Positions 1 to 9,518 of a stretch of DNA of 64,000 nucleotides are shown here, one piece after another. The stretch spans positions 7,200,300 through 7,264,299 of the forward strand of contig AP025065.1 in NCBI GenBank assembly GCA_036186865.1, read 5' to 3'. Each line of letters starts with the position of its first letter. Position 1 is the stretch's first letter. This DNA is from Eustoma russellianum. Its lineage: Eukaryota; Streptophyta; Magnoliopsida; Gentianales; Gentianaceae. The notes beneath the pieces were generated by a model that was not told where the DNA came from, searched no databases, and worked only from the letters and a program-made list of their open reading frames with translations. A program made the position numbers and the translations under genes.

Positions 1-1020
1 ACAATTTACGGCTTCTGCCCATGGAAATCTAGGCAATTTATTTTCGCATAACATAGTCCTAGCGATTTCTTGTAATGTTCGATTCTTTCTTTCTAATACT
101 CCATTTCATTGTGGAGTTCTAGGTGCCGAAAACTCATGCTTGATTCCTTTTTCTTCGCAAAATGAAATCATATCCTTGTTTTTAAATTCACCGCCTCTAT
201 CGCTTCTTATCTTTTTCACATTGACACCATATTGATTTTCAAGTTGTTTGATTAATTTTGCAATCTCAATGGCACTATCATCCTTATGTGCAAGAAATAA
301 AGTCATAGTATAACGAGAAAAATCATCAACAATCACGCATGCATAGTGGCGCCCACCAAGGCTTGTAGTGCAACTAGGACCAAACAAATCAATGTGTAAT
401 AGTTCTAAGACTCTAGTCGTGCTTATTTCATTCTTAGGCTTAAGTGACTCACGTGTTTGTTTGCCTTTTATGCAAGATTCACACAACTGAAAGTTGTCTA
501 AATCAAGTGTAGGCAATCCTTGTACTAGGTTCTTTCGTTGGAGTTTATCTAGTGTGGAAATGCCAATGTGTCCTAAACGTCTATGCCACAAATTTACATT
601 AGGTTCGTTTGACATAAAACACTTAACTTTAGCAACTAACATATCATCTATAGATAGCGTAAAGATGTTTCCTTCTCGTTTTCCTTTTAAAACGGTTTCT
701 CTATTTTTATTTATTATATTGCAATAAGGGTGAGTGAAACACACATCGAAGCCATTGTCAATAAATTGAGAAATGCTAAGAAGATTGTAGGATAAGTTGC
801 TTACCAAATAGACGTTGGAGATTTGAAGAGTGCTTGGATTTTCTATCGTACCTTTTCCAATGATCTTGCCTTCATTGTTGTCTCCAAAGGTCACGGATTC
901 GCCTTTTGTGACCTTCTTTAATTTTGTGAACAAGCTCGGGTCACCTGTCATGTGCCTCGAGCAGCCACTGTCAAGGAACCACTTTATAGTTGTATCTTTT
1001 GATGTGTGGGCTCCCTGCAA
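1..1020 (-). pseudogene. Copia-1 pol fragment: protease and integrase N-half
   Basis: Open reading frame 106-1020 encodes the Copia protease (WFLDSGCSRHMTG at about residues 14-26, active-site DSG), then the GAG-preINT zinc module (HRRLGH near residue 146, paired Cys in CESCIKGK) and the integrase core (HIDLFGP, VDDFSRY, RSDRGGEFKN). The frame ends after APRTPQ at a TGA codon near base 105, where intact relatives read on into NGVVER; the same frame stays open from there to base 1 with recognisable integrase residues, so this is a single nonsense change, probably CAG/CAA-like to TGA or TAG-type decay. The integrase Glu and all of RT-RNase H are beyond the window. A frame change separates this from the upstream gag. 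It would process the polyprotein and insert cDNA; here it is inactive. Confidence 0.88.
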
Positions 1021-1075
1021 TGTGCAAAAATGATTTAGGTACCCTTTTAACTTTGGGTCCTTGCGAGTTAGTTAA

Positions 1076-2212
1076 TCACCTCTTGGTAAAAGTACCTTTC
1101 GGTACCCATACTTGGGTGATCCTTCTCGGTCTAGCAAATGGCAAGAATGTAGATGAAGGTGCAATGTAATAGACATGTGGTGAATGTACTTTCGGCCTTT
1201 GGCCAAGAACTCCTTTATACTCATTGTATGTAGGACGTTTTTGATATGTCCTTATGTTTGTGTGCGTAGTGCGTGATCTAGATGAATGAAATGGATGACG
1301 TGTATGCATTACTTGTTCCTTCTCATATCTATATGGCACAAAATTGTATTTAGCATGATATGAAGAAGAAGTGGGGAGTGGGGAAGGGAGAGGTCTTTGC
1401 GTCATCTTAGACGCCGCTTTTGGCTTTGGGGTGTCTACTTTCTTAGACACAACGAACTTAGTTGGTTTGGTGGATACTTCATTTGTCTCAACGTATCCCA
1501 AACCCGTTTTGTTACTATCATGCTGTTGTGATAAGATAATACGATGCAGCATGTTAGATCCCGTATCAAACTGTTTCATCATTTTCTCTAAGTCTGTATT
1601 CCTTGATTTCAAACTTGAAATCTCGGATTTCATTTCATTATTTTGAGTGGTCAATGATGAAATCTCTGTCTTTAATGCATTGATGATGTATGATGACTCT
1701 TCTTTAGAATCGTTCAATTGAGCGACAAGATTTTTGTTAGAAGATTCTAACATCTTCTTGTCTTTAATTAATCGCTTCTTTTCTTTAGCGAGAGTCTTTG
1801 TGAATTTATGCAATTCTAAATACTGACTAAAAAGATCATCATAAGAAGGCTCAGAGTCAGAATCAGAATCAGATGATACGTCATTAGATGCTTTGGACAC
1901 AAAGCATACTTGTGCAGTCTCTTCTTCGGTTTCAGTCTCGGAATCCGATGTATCACTCCAAGTGGAGGCCTTTAGAGCATGTTTCCTTTGCTTGTGTTCT
2001 GAGACGAGTCTATTCTTGTTCCGTTCCTTGTCAGGGTATTTATTTGTTTGCTTTTCTTTATTGGGGCAGTCATATGATAAATGTCCAAGTTTGCCGCATT
2101 CATAACATTTAACATCTTTATCATTTGTCTTGTTCTTATTTCTTTTAGTCGTAGTGCCCTTATTTTTGTTTCTAAATGACCTTTTCATAAATTTTCTTAA
2201 ACCTTTAGCCAA
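1076..2212 (-). pseudogene. Copia-1 gag, C-terminal part with CCHC zinc knuckle
   Basis: A 378-residue frame in register with the gag N-terminal piece at 2282-3004 but separated from it by a TAA stop. It starts basic (KGLRKFMKRSFRNKNK) and contains a complete zinc knuckle, CYECGKLGHLSYDC (CX2CX4HX4C) at about residue 37, for binding genomic RNA. A Ser/Asp/Glu-rich stretch (residues ~85-130) and a probable coiled coil (residues ~140-215, Lys/Glu/Leu rich) follow, then a basic, low-complexity Tyr/His/Pro tail. This layout matches long SIRE-like gags. The change of frame between its end (FTKR stop) and the protease frame at 1020 could be decay or a recoding site; I cannot distinguish them. The methionine given is simply the first after the stop and is not a real translation start. 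Confidence 0.85.
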
Positions 2213-2281
2213 TAGAATTAGGTCATTGTTATCCGATTCAGAATCACTATCACCTACGTGATCGGAAGAAGTAGAGACGTA

Positions 2282-3004
2282 TTAATTTGATTTAAAAGCA
2301 ATAGCTTTACCTTGTTTAGATGATTCCGATTTCCGTATGGTGAGTTTATTCTCGTAAACCTTAAGTGATCCAATTAACTCTTCCATCTTTATTGAGTTCG
2401 TTTCTTTGCTTTCTTGTATTGCGGTTACTTTAGGGTCCAACTCTGATGGAAGGCTTCGCAAGACTTTCTGTACTTTTTCCTGCATGGTAAAGGCTTTACC
2501 AAGAGACTCAAGAGAATTGTAGATGTTAGTCAAACGAAGATCCATATCAACAATAGATTCATTAGGCAATAATTTAAACGACTCAAGTGTGGACATAAGC
2601 ATGTTTATCTTTGACTCTTTTACTTGACTAGTGCATTCGTGTTCCATTTCGAGTATTCTCCACATTTCTTGTGCACTAGAACAGTTTGATACATAACTAG
2701 ACTCACTCTTACTTAAACCATTTAAGAGTAATTGCATAGCCCTAGCATTCATGCTAAGTTTCTTTTTATCATCACTTGTATATTCTTGTCTAGGTTTAAC
2801 AACTTCTAGTGTGACTCCATCTACGGTGGATAACTTAGATGGAACAAAAGGACCATCTTCTATAATCGACCAAAGATCAATGTCTATTGCCATAAGAAAA
2901 AGCTTCATTCTTAGTTTCCATTGAATAAACGACTCACCGTCAAAAAGAGGAGGCCTTTGGCTCGACATACCTTCTTGCTCGGTTTTGAGATTTGTGGTTG
3001 CCAT
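2282..3004 (-). pseudogene. Copia-1 gag, N-terminal part (UBN2/DUF4219-like)
   Basis: A 240-residue frame starting MATTNLKTEQEG about 40 bases downstream of the primer-binding site, which is where a Copia gag should start. It contains the capsid-type pattern PPLFDGESFIQWKLRM, then MAIDIDLWSIIEDGP, an AMQLLLNGLSKSE helix region, AQEMWRILE and LPSELDPKVTAI, the typical order of the plant retrotransposon gag polypeptide of the copia type. It forms the capsid of the cytoplasmic virus-like particle. The frame ends at a TAA (2282-2284) but the same frame continues immediately with the gag C-terminal piece, so it is one broken gag. The homologous gag of Copia-2 (48697-49371) has the same blocks, which confirms relationship between the two elements. 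Confidence 0.87.
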
Positions 3005-3044
3005 CCCACTGAATCGTTGGATCCTTTGAAGTGAGTGTTCCTGC

Positions 3045-3056
3045 GCTCTGATACCA
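3045..3056 (-). other. Primer-binding site (initiator tRNA-Met) of Copia-1
   Basis: The minus strand reads TGGTATCAGAGC, the usual plant initiator tRNA-Met 3'-end complement, two bases from the end of the LTR at 3059. It fixes the inner border of the 5' LTR and the transcription direction. Confidence 0.92.
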
Positions 3057-4633
3057 CTTGTAGGATCTGCAAGGCACCACTAGAAGGGGAGGGTTGAATA
3101 GTTGGTGCGGAAAGTGTGGTTTTTAAAATTATTTTGACTGAAGAACTCAACTTCTGAAAACAGTTTCTGTTTTCAGGACCAGTTTTAAAACGTTTTTAAA
3201 ACTAGGTTGTAGGTCTTCAAAAATTCTGAAATTTTGAGAGCGCTTAGCCTTAGATGTGATGAGTGTCTCCTAAAAATTTCAGATTTAAATTCAACCTTTA
3301 ACCCCTTCCAAAATCGTTTGTGATTAGATTGTAAGAATCTGCCAGAAAGAGTAGACTGTTTTGAAAAATTTATTCCTATTTGTACGTAACTCCAATTGCT
3401 CTGAAATTTTAACCACTAACCCTTTATAGGTTGTATTTAAATAGGTTGAAACAGTTTTAAAAAATTCTTTTGGGAAGTTAATCAAATACACTCAAAGTCT
3501 TAACCTTTGCAAGCCTTAAAATCAGACTGCACTTGTCTTAGATCTTTGGATGTTTGGGTGACTTATACTTGTCCAAAAGGGTTGAAACTTGTGCCAAATT
3601 AACCTAAGACGTGTGGCTATTGTTCTGGAAAGTTTTGTAATTTTTGAAAAACATTTACTATTTTCACGAACGTAATCAAAAAGAGTAAACAGTGTTGAAA
3701 CAGAATATAAGTGCTGAAAGTAAATGACATTAAGAATTTTATACTGGTTCGGTTATAAACAACCTACTCCAGTCTTCGAGGAACACATTCCTTGGTTCAC
3801 ACTAATCACACAACACAAATACACCTTACCACAGGGTTGATGGAGTTACACACCAACTCCAACCCTTTACAAACCTTGTATGATAAATACAATTGCGCAC
3901 GAACACCACCACCTTGCAAGATTGAAGATTGATCACACCTTGATCAATCTTTTACAAAGATAAAGAATGTGTGGTGGTCTAAGATAAGCCTATTCAAGAA
4001 TATGAATATAAGTACAATAGGCTTTTAGAAAGAAGAAAGAAATAAGTGTAGAAAGAAGAAGGCTTTAGGCGTTTTTTTGATCTTCAACAATGTAATGATT
4101 GTTCTTGTCTTTGTTTTGCTCTTCTTCATTTCCTTTTTGAGCATATTGGCCGTCCCCCTTGGAGTCCTCCTCTTGAAAATTATCTTCCAAGTCCTTGGGA
4201 GAATATGTGGCATCATTGTGACATGCTCTTGCTTACTTGGCACCTCCTCATTGGATGATCATTTAACTTTTGCTTACTTGGCACTCATTGATTGGTTGAA
4301 TGTTGTCATCATTTGATGACTTGGAAAATCTGAGAATTCCACTAAAAACATGTGCCAAAATCAACATAAAATAGTTGCCATAACTCATAAGATTATCACC
4401 CAAATCAAGCAAGATAATTTCTTCAGAAAAATGGGTAAAAATTCGGCCATAATGGAGAATTGACATGCTGAAATATCACCATTTGATACATGGTTCTTTT
4501 ATTCAAATTATTTCCAATTTTCTTTGATTTTTCTCTTAGAAATAAATCACCAATTAGTAGACAATAATCTCATCATTCTTGGAAATGAATTTGGACACTA
4601 ATATGGCCAAGAATTCGCCTAGATGCATTCACA

Positions 4634-4806
4634 CACATGGTGAAATTTTTCAGCATGTGTGATATTCAAGGTATCACACTTTATGAATTCAAATTACTTC
4701 CAATTCTCCTTCAATCAATCACATATTTCAAGACACAAAATATATCTAATTTGGAGAAGAAAATTCGGCCACCCTATAGTGCACATGCTGAAATTTTCAG
4801 CATGTG
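4634..4806. repeat. Palindromes with CAGCATGTG arms in Copia-1 LTR
   Basis: Two near-perfect inverted repeats, 4634-4659 and 4782-4806, each with arms CACATGSTGAAA / TTTCAGCATGTG. Three equivalents occur in the Copia-4 LTR (62697-62719, 62851-62881, 63026-63047). They can form hairpins of about 11-12 bp stems in RNA or cruciforms in DNA. Confidence 0.8.
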
Positions 4807-5553
4807 TTACAAATGAGATAAAGTTTGAAACATTACCTTTTGTAGCTTCTTTCTTTAAGTCACCAATCTTGTAAGCTTGATTCTTGACCAATCAATATGC
4901 CAACAAGGCTCCACATAGGCTCCATCGAGTGTATTAGGCGTGTATAACATGTATATGCATGTGCTCAATTTTATTTTTTGCAAACTTTGTAAAATAGTGC
5001 ACATTTAATAATACACACATGGCATATTCCAATCAGCCTTTAATTTAATTTTCTAGAACACTTTAAGATGTATGACATATGTAAAAAGTGTCTAGATACG
5101 TGTCGTATGATGTGCCAAAAATGTTCCATGTGTGGTGTATGTAGAAAATCGAATTTTCGATGTTTATCGATTATCCGATTTTTCTCTAATTAAATTTCAA
5201 CTTTTTGCACATGTTATATATATTATGTTACACATAATATACATAATATAAACTTTAATTTTCAGCACTTGGTTGGTCTAAAGTGGCGCCATTTACATGT
5301 GACAAAATTGAAATTGGAATCTCCACAATTTGGCCTTAATGTGGGGTGATTTGTGTGTGCCAACATGGAATGATTTTATGGCTGGAAATAACATCATAGG
5401 CACGAAAATAATGAGTATTTTTGAAGTGTAGGGGCTGGCCATCTATTTATGGCAAGTACGTGACATGTTGGCGAAGTTTCGGTATTCGCCCGATACGACA
5501 ATTTTCGGTTTAGAACCTTTTAACGTGTCATATTTAATTTGTCATCACCATGA

Positions 5554-5633
5554 CTTATATCATATGATATAAGACCTGAATATACTCATAAATATGAGTT
5601 ATGTATGGTGGTGTGACGTTAACGTACGTACGT
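5554..5633. promoter_or_regulatory. Perfect 20 bp palindrome and ACGT-rich block in LTR U3
   Basis: 5554-5573 reads CTTATATCATATGATATAAG, a perfect palindrome. It is followed by ACTCATAAATATGAGT (near-perfect palindrome) and by TGACGTTAACGTACGTACGT (5613-5632), which contains several ACGT cores of the type bound by plant bZIP factors (established family knowledge). The same three items occur in the Copia-4 LTR at 61874-61954. Their position in the first sixth of the LTR fits U3 enhancer DNA; the function is inference. Confidence 0.5.
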
Positions 5634-6077
5634 AAAATATATAACGTGTCGGTAGTACGTTGCAAGGCATGTGTATGTGCCTTTTTCGAAAAATCTGAAA
5701 ATATATATATTTATATATATATGGCCGTGTATATGTGTGGTAAATGAGGAGGAGAAGACTTTCCTTTCTTAGTCTTGTTGCCTTTGTGACTTGTCCAAAT
5801 GTTGCTTCCTTTAATGAACTACTTAGTTTAATTAACTAAGTACTTCACTTAATGAACTAGTTTAGTTCATTGATGGTGGCACCTGAAACTAGTATAAACA
5901 CAACAAATGTTTGCCATTTGATGTAAGCTTTAAAGCTTCATGGCTCGTTAGTATGGCAACATTATATGTGAGTTATATAAAGCAAGTTATATATTATTCA
6001 CATTTATGTCATGCACGTTTTTAAGCACATTTAAATCATGTATTTGAAAATCACTCAAACCCCTTTTTTTCTACACA

Positions 6078-8734
6078 AACAGCCCGTACCCTACACGTAA
6101 GAAGGGCCTATATTTCATTTTCATAATGAACATAACACATCTAAACCATAAAACATTCAAACGTACAACTTCCATATATCTTTCACCTCCCAAAACAAAT
6201 TCTTGCACATGAAATATTGTTCAACCCTATCTCCTTCCTCCACCGTCCCCTTTACATGGTGAGAAAGAAAAATTTTACCCCATGTATCTTAGATATGCAA
6301 CCTATTCATATTCAAAGGAGGCAAAGAACTCATCTTTGGGGGAATTTCACACATGAAAGTCACCTTTCTTAAGGAACACTAAACTTTCATGCTTCAAGCT
6401 TAATGTTTTCCATCTAAGATTAAATCTTAATAATAGCTAGACATTCAAGCATATACTTTCACACACAAGTCAAGAGCATTTATAGTGTACTTGCCTTTTT
6501 GGATCTTAGATCTTGCTTGAAACTTGTTGTAACAAAGTAATGCTTCCTTCAACCCCTTCCTAACATACACGGTTTTAGGGGTAGAAATATTTGTTAGCCA
6601 CTATTTAAACACACAATACAACTTAGTTTGAGGCTAGATGGTCTCACCAATTTGAATCTCGAATGGAGGTTGAGATGAATCCAACCCACCAAGAAGCTAA
6701 TCTCTCTTAGTACTTTGAAAATCTTCACCTAGTGACCTCTTGAAGGTCACGGTTTTCACAAGAAAAGAGGATATATTGTGAGCTTCACTATGTGAGGTAT
6801 AGAATTCACTTAAGGAGTTTAGAATATAACTCACCTAGACCAAACTTGAACTTGAATGATTCTTACATCTCCTTGGCTCAAGTTAACCGTGTGCTTTGAG
6901 GGAAAGGAGAGGGAAAGACTCTTGCTATTTGGTAATTTCTTGGATAGTTAGTAGGTTAAAGATAGATTAAGAGGCTCTTTATTACAAGAAGAAGAAAGAA
7001 GCTTCTTGGTTAGGGGGGTGGCCGGCGGTTCCATCATGAAGGAAGAAGGAAAACTTTTTATGTGCATGAATATCATAATGGAGCTCACTTAAAGCTTAAC
7101 CATGACTTAACTTTTAGGGTACATGAAGAATCTTAAAGCCATTATAGCTCAAAAAGGCCTCATGGCCGAAATTATAAGTGTGTGTACTTATACATATATG
7201 GATTCAGTTTATTGCATTTTATCTGTTAACATAGCTTACCCATTTTCATATCTTAATTTATATACTATACATATATGCGTTCTTAAAGTGTATTTTCAAA
7301 CTATTATCCTTTAAATACACTTTTCATGAAACTAAGGTCCTTTAGGCCACTAATACACCATAGGCCGAAATATATATATATATACACCATATATATCTAT
7401 ATATATATTTCCAATAGTATGCATATATGTATAAATATATCACGTAAACATACTTTTAACAAAATTAAAGTCATTAGACCAAAAGCAATTAAAGTTAGTG
7501 ATGAAGTCTTCTTGGCTCACCCAAGGGAATAGCCGGCGGTTAAGGGGTTTATCCCCCCAACCTCATTTACTCCTTAATTGCTTTATCCCTTCTTTTTCCT
7601 TAAGTTACTTTTTAGAAAGTTACTATGGTGGTTTAAGGAGTTACCATGGACTACCCATCCATCATGCTTTAGTTGCTTTTTGAGGGTGTATAATTATAAG
7701 TTACTAATTTTTTGGAGAAGAGTTAAATGGTAAAGTTGGTCCCATTATTTCTCCATTCCTTGTAACCCATGGTTTATGTGAGTTTCCTATTCTTAAATTA
7801 ATATCCTCATATGGCTACTTCATGCATAACTACTTTATAATATTGCTTTAGTAAGCAATTAAAGTGAGTAGTTGGTCTTTTAAACAAAAAGGTAGCCTCC
7901 TAATTACCCCCTTTTTCTCGGCAGCTTAATGGAGGAAAAGTAACCCTTTTCCCCTTTTTTACCTTTTTAACCCCATTTAGTAGGATACTAAATGCTAGTA
8001 TGAACTTTTCATGCTTGTTTTACTAAGACTACTAAGGGTTAGTTGGCTTGTAAGAGGAAAACCTATTATGGTATCCTCAAGACCCTTATGGCCGAGATTT
8101 ATGAAAAATCCTGGGAGGGTAATGCTATCATCTCACATACTTCATGAAACATGCTTGTGTCATTTCCATTTCTTTATAGAATTTACCTTGAGGAAAAATA
8201 ATTGAAGTAATCGTAATAAGACTTAATAAAATGTACCTGAAGGATCCAACCTCATAAATTACTACTTGTAGAAGATCTTTTTAGAATTTCTTTGAGAGAC
8301 AAGTGAAGTGACTAGTTGGTCATTTAATTTTAAAAGTGATCTCATGTGTGCCCTATGTAGTATCCGGCAGCCTTAAAGGAAAAAGGAGGGGAACTTTTTC
8401 CTTAACTCTTGAGACACGTTTTGTGGGACATTTAATTCCATGTGTAAGCTTTTAGGCTTCCTTTTTAAGAAGCTATTATAAGTTAGTTACCTTTTAAGGA
8501 TTCAAATGTCTTAGAGTTTCTAAAACCCTTGTGGCCGAAAATTCTAAGAGTCATGGAAGGTTAAATTGTCGATTCGCATGCTTCATAATTCATACTTGAG
8601 GTAGTATACTATTTCCCTACAATATTAAAGAAACGTTGATAAAGCTTATTAAAATGTTCTTGTCAGAAATAACGTTCCGATGCGTCACTTCATACTAGTC
8701 TCAAATGCAGCACGATTTTTGGTGGGGTACAACA
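6078..8734 (-). repeat. Gypsy (chromovirus) LTR fragment, target of Copia-1
   Basis: From AAACAGCCC (6078) onward it parallels the Gypsy-T LTR from about 26581 to its end at 28200: the block with ACCGTCCCC TTTACATG, the GTGACCT/GGTCACGGTTTT block near 6740, the GCCGGCGGTT motif (7021 and 7531) and the terminal GGGTACAACA at 8725-8734. It is therefore the last two thirds of a ~4 kb LTR, same left-to-right orientation as the Gypsy-T LTRs, i.e. a minus-strand element. It is much more diverged than the Gypsy-T pair and contains TA-microsatellites (about 7366-7435). The remainder of the element would lie left of Copia-1, outside the window. Small ORFs here (7123-7314, 7326-7532, 8011-8205) look random. 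Confidence 0.75.
7858..8734. repeat. Tandem duplication (~440 bp) at the end of the 6078-8734 LTR
   Basis: The segment 7858-8299 (AGTGAGTAGTTGGTC..., TTATGGCCGAGATTTATG, TACTTCATGAAACATGC, TTAATAAAATGTACC) is followed by a second, diverged version at about 8300-8734 with the same blocks in the same order, offset about 442 bases. The Gypsy-T LTRs have a single version, so this is a local duplication in this copy or subfamily. Confidence 0.6.
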
Positions 8735-9518
8735 TATATACACTAAAAATACTCAAAATTCTCATGATACACATGTAACATTCAGTCCCAAAGTCATATT
8801 GTGTTTCCACACATCAATCACCCACAATTTAGCCTAAATTTTTGGAGAATTCGAACTTATCTTTTATGGCACCTGACGTTTATCATTCAGCCATTGGAGC
8901 TGATTATACACCTTATTTTATTTATATTATGTGTGACATAATATACATTACATGTCTAAGAAGTTTGAGATTAATCACAGAAAAAACGCGTAATCGACGA
9001 AAGTCGAAAATTTGATTTTTTACACTTATACATACATGGGACAATTTTTGTATTGATGTAACATATATCTAGACGCTTTTTACACATTCAAGACATGTTA
9101 GAGTGATCTAGAAAAAATCAATTTAGGGCTGATTGAAATTTACCATGAGTATATAGATGGTGCATCATTATGTGACAAATATTCAAACGTTAATTTCAGC
9201 ACATGTAGCTAAGGAGTAACACACCAATGACACCTCTTTTGGAGTCTAGGTGGAGCTTATTTGACACTTTAATTGGTGGAAGATAAGTCACACATGATTG
9301 GTGACATTAAAGAGGGAAACACACAAGCAAACATTTAAAAATACAAAACATGCTTGAAATTTAATGACATGGAATGTGCTGGCCGTTTTTTGTATTCACT
9401 CTTGCACAAATTTTCTTTTAAAATTATGGGGGAATCATATCATGATTAATTAGAAATTAACCACCTTGATTTTAAGCATGTGCGTCAGATTTTTCGATGG
9501 AACTTCTAGCTCATTTAT
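8735..9518 (+). repeat. Old Copia-type LTR, left part (5' part missing)
   Basis: Diverged relative of the Copia-4 LTR in plus orientation: shared blocks include GGCTGATTG, a TTTTTACACATTCAAGACAT stretch corresponding to TTTTTACATATGATATACAT, ATCTAGACGC and GGAGCTTATTTG. It corresponds to about 62060-62950 of Copia-4. Its continuation is 38687-39895; Gypsy-P was inserted between the two, duplicating TTTAT (9514-9518 and 38682-38686). Its left edge is exactly the end of the preceding Gypsy LTR, so that Gypsy element probably inserted into it too. Confidence 0.72.
9514..9518. other. Target-site duplication TTTAT of Gypsy-P (left copy)
   Basis: TTTAT directly before the LTR start TGTAGCACCC; the same five bases directly follow the distal LTR end at 38682-38686. 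Confidence 0.8.

Larger units (their letters stand above)
1..6077 (-). mobile_element. Copia-1: Ty1/Copia (SIRE/Maximus-like) retrotransposon, truncated by window edge
   Basis: Minus-strand LTR retrotransposon of which the 5' half is visible: 5' LTR (3059-6077), primer-binding site, gag in two pieces, protease and the first part of integrase; the rest of integrase, RT-RNase H and the 3' LTR must lie left of base 1. The Copia domain order PR-INT is visible (protease DSG followed by the HRRLGH integrase zinc region). The gag N-terminus has the UBN2/DUF4219-type pattern known from SIRE-like plant Copia elements; lineage placement is inference. It sits inside a Gypsy LTR: bases from 6078 on continue a Gypsy LTR near its AAACAGCCC block. 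In-frame stops in gag and integrase make this copy non-autonomous. The candidate TSD on the visible side is 6078-6082 (AACAG); its partner is outside the window. Confidence 0.9.
3059..6077 (-). repeat. Copia-1 5' LTR (3.0 kb)
   Basis: On the minus strand it begins TGTGTAG (6077-6071) and ends CCTACA (3059), giving TG...CA ends over 3019 bp. The plus-strand sequence 61424-64000 is a second copy of the same family in the opposite orientation, which supports both the length and the TGTGTAG start. Internal landmarks shared by both are a 20 bp perfect palindrome (5554-5573), an ACGT-rich block (5613-5633), palindromes around CAGCATGTG (4634-4659, 4782-4806) and a conserved part near 3750-3960 (acceptor of GATCAATCTT repeats). 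TATA box and start site are not clear in this copy. Short ORFs inside it (for example 4077-4316 plus, 4025-4243 minus) have no support. Confidence 0.9.

Noticed and set aside
1020..1110. Possible gag-pol intron in Copia-1 (GTACTTTT...CATTGCAG)
   Set aside because: It has GT and AG borders, but leaving it out does not bring gag and protease into the same frame, and the corresponding Copia-2 region offers no similar pair.
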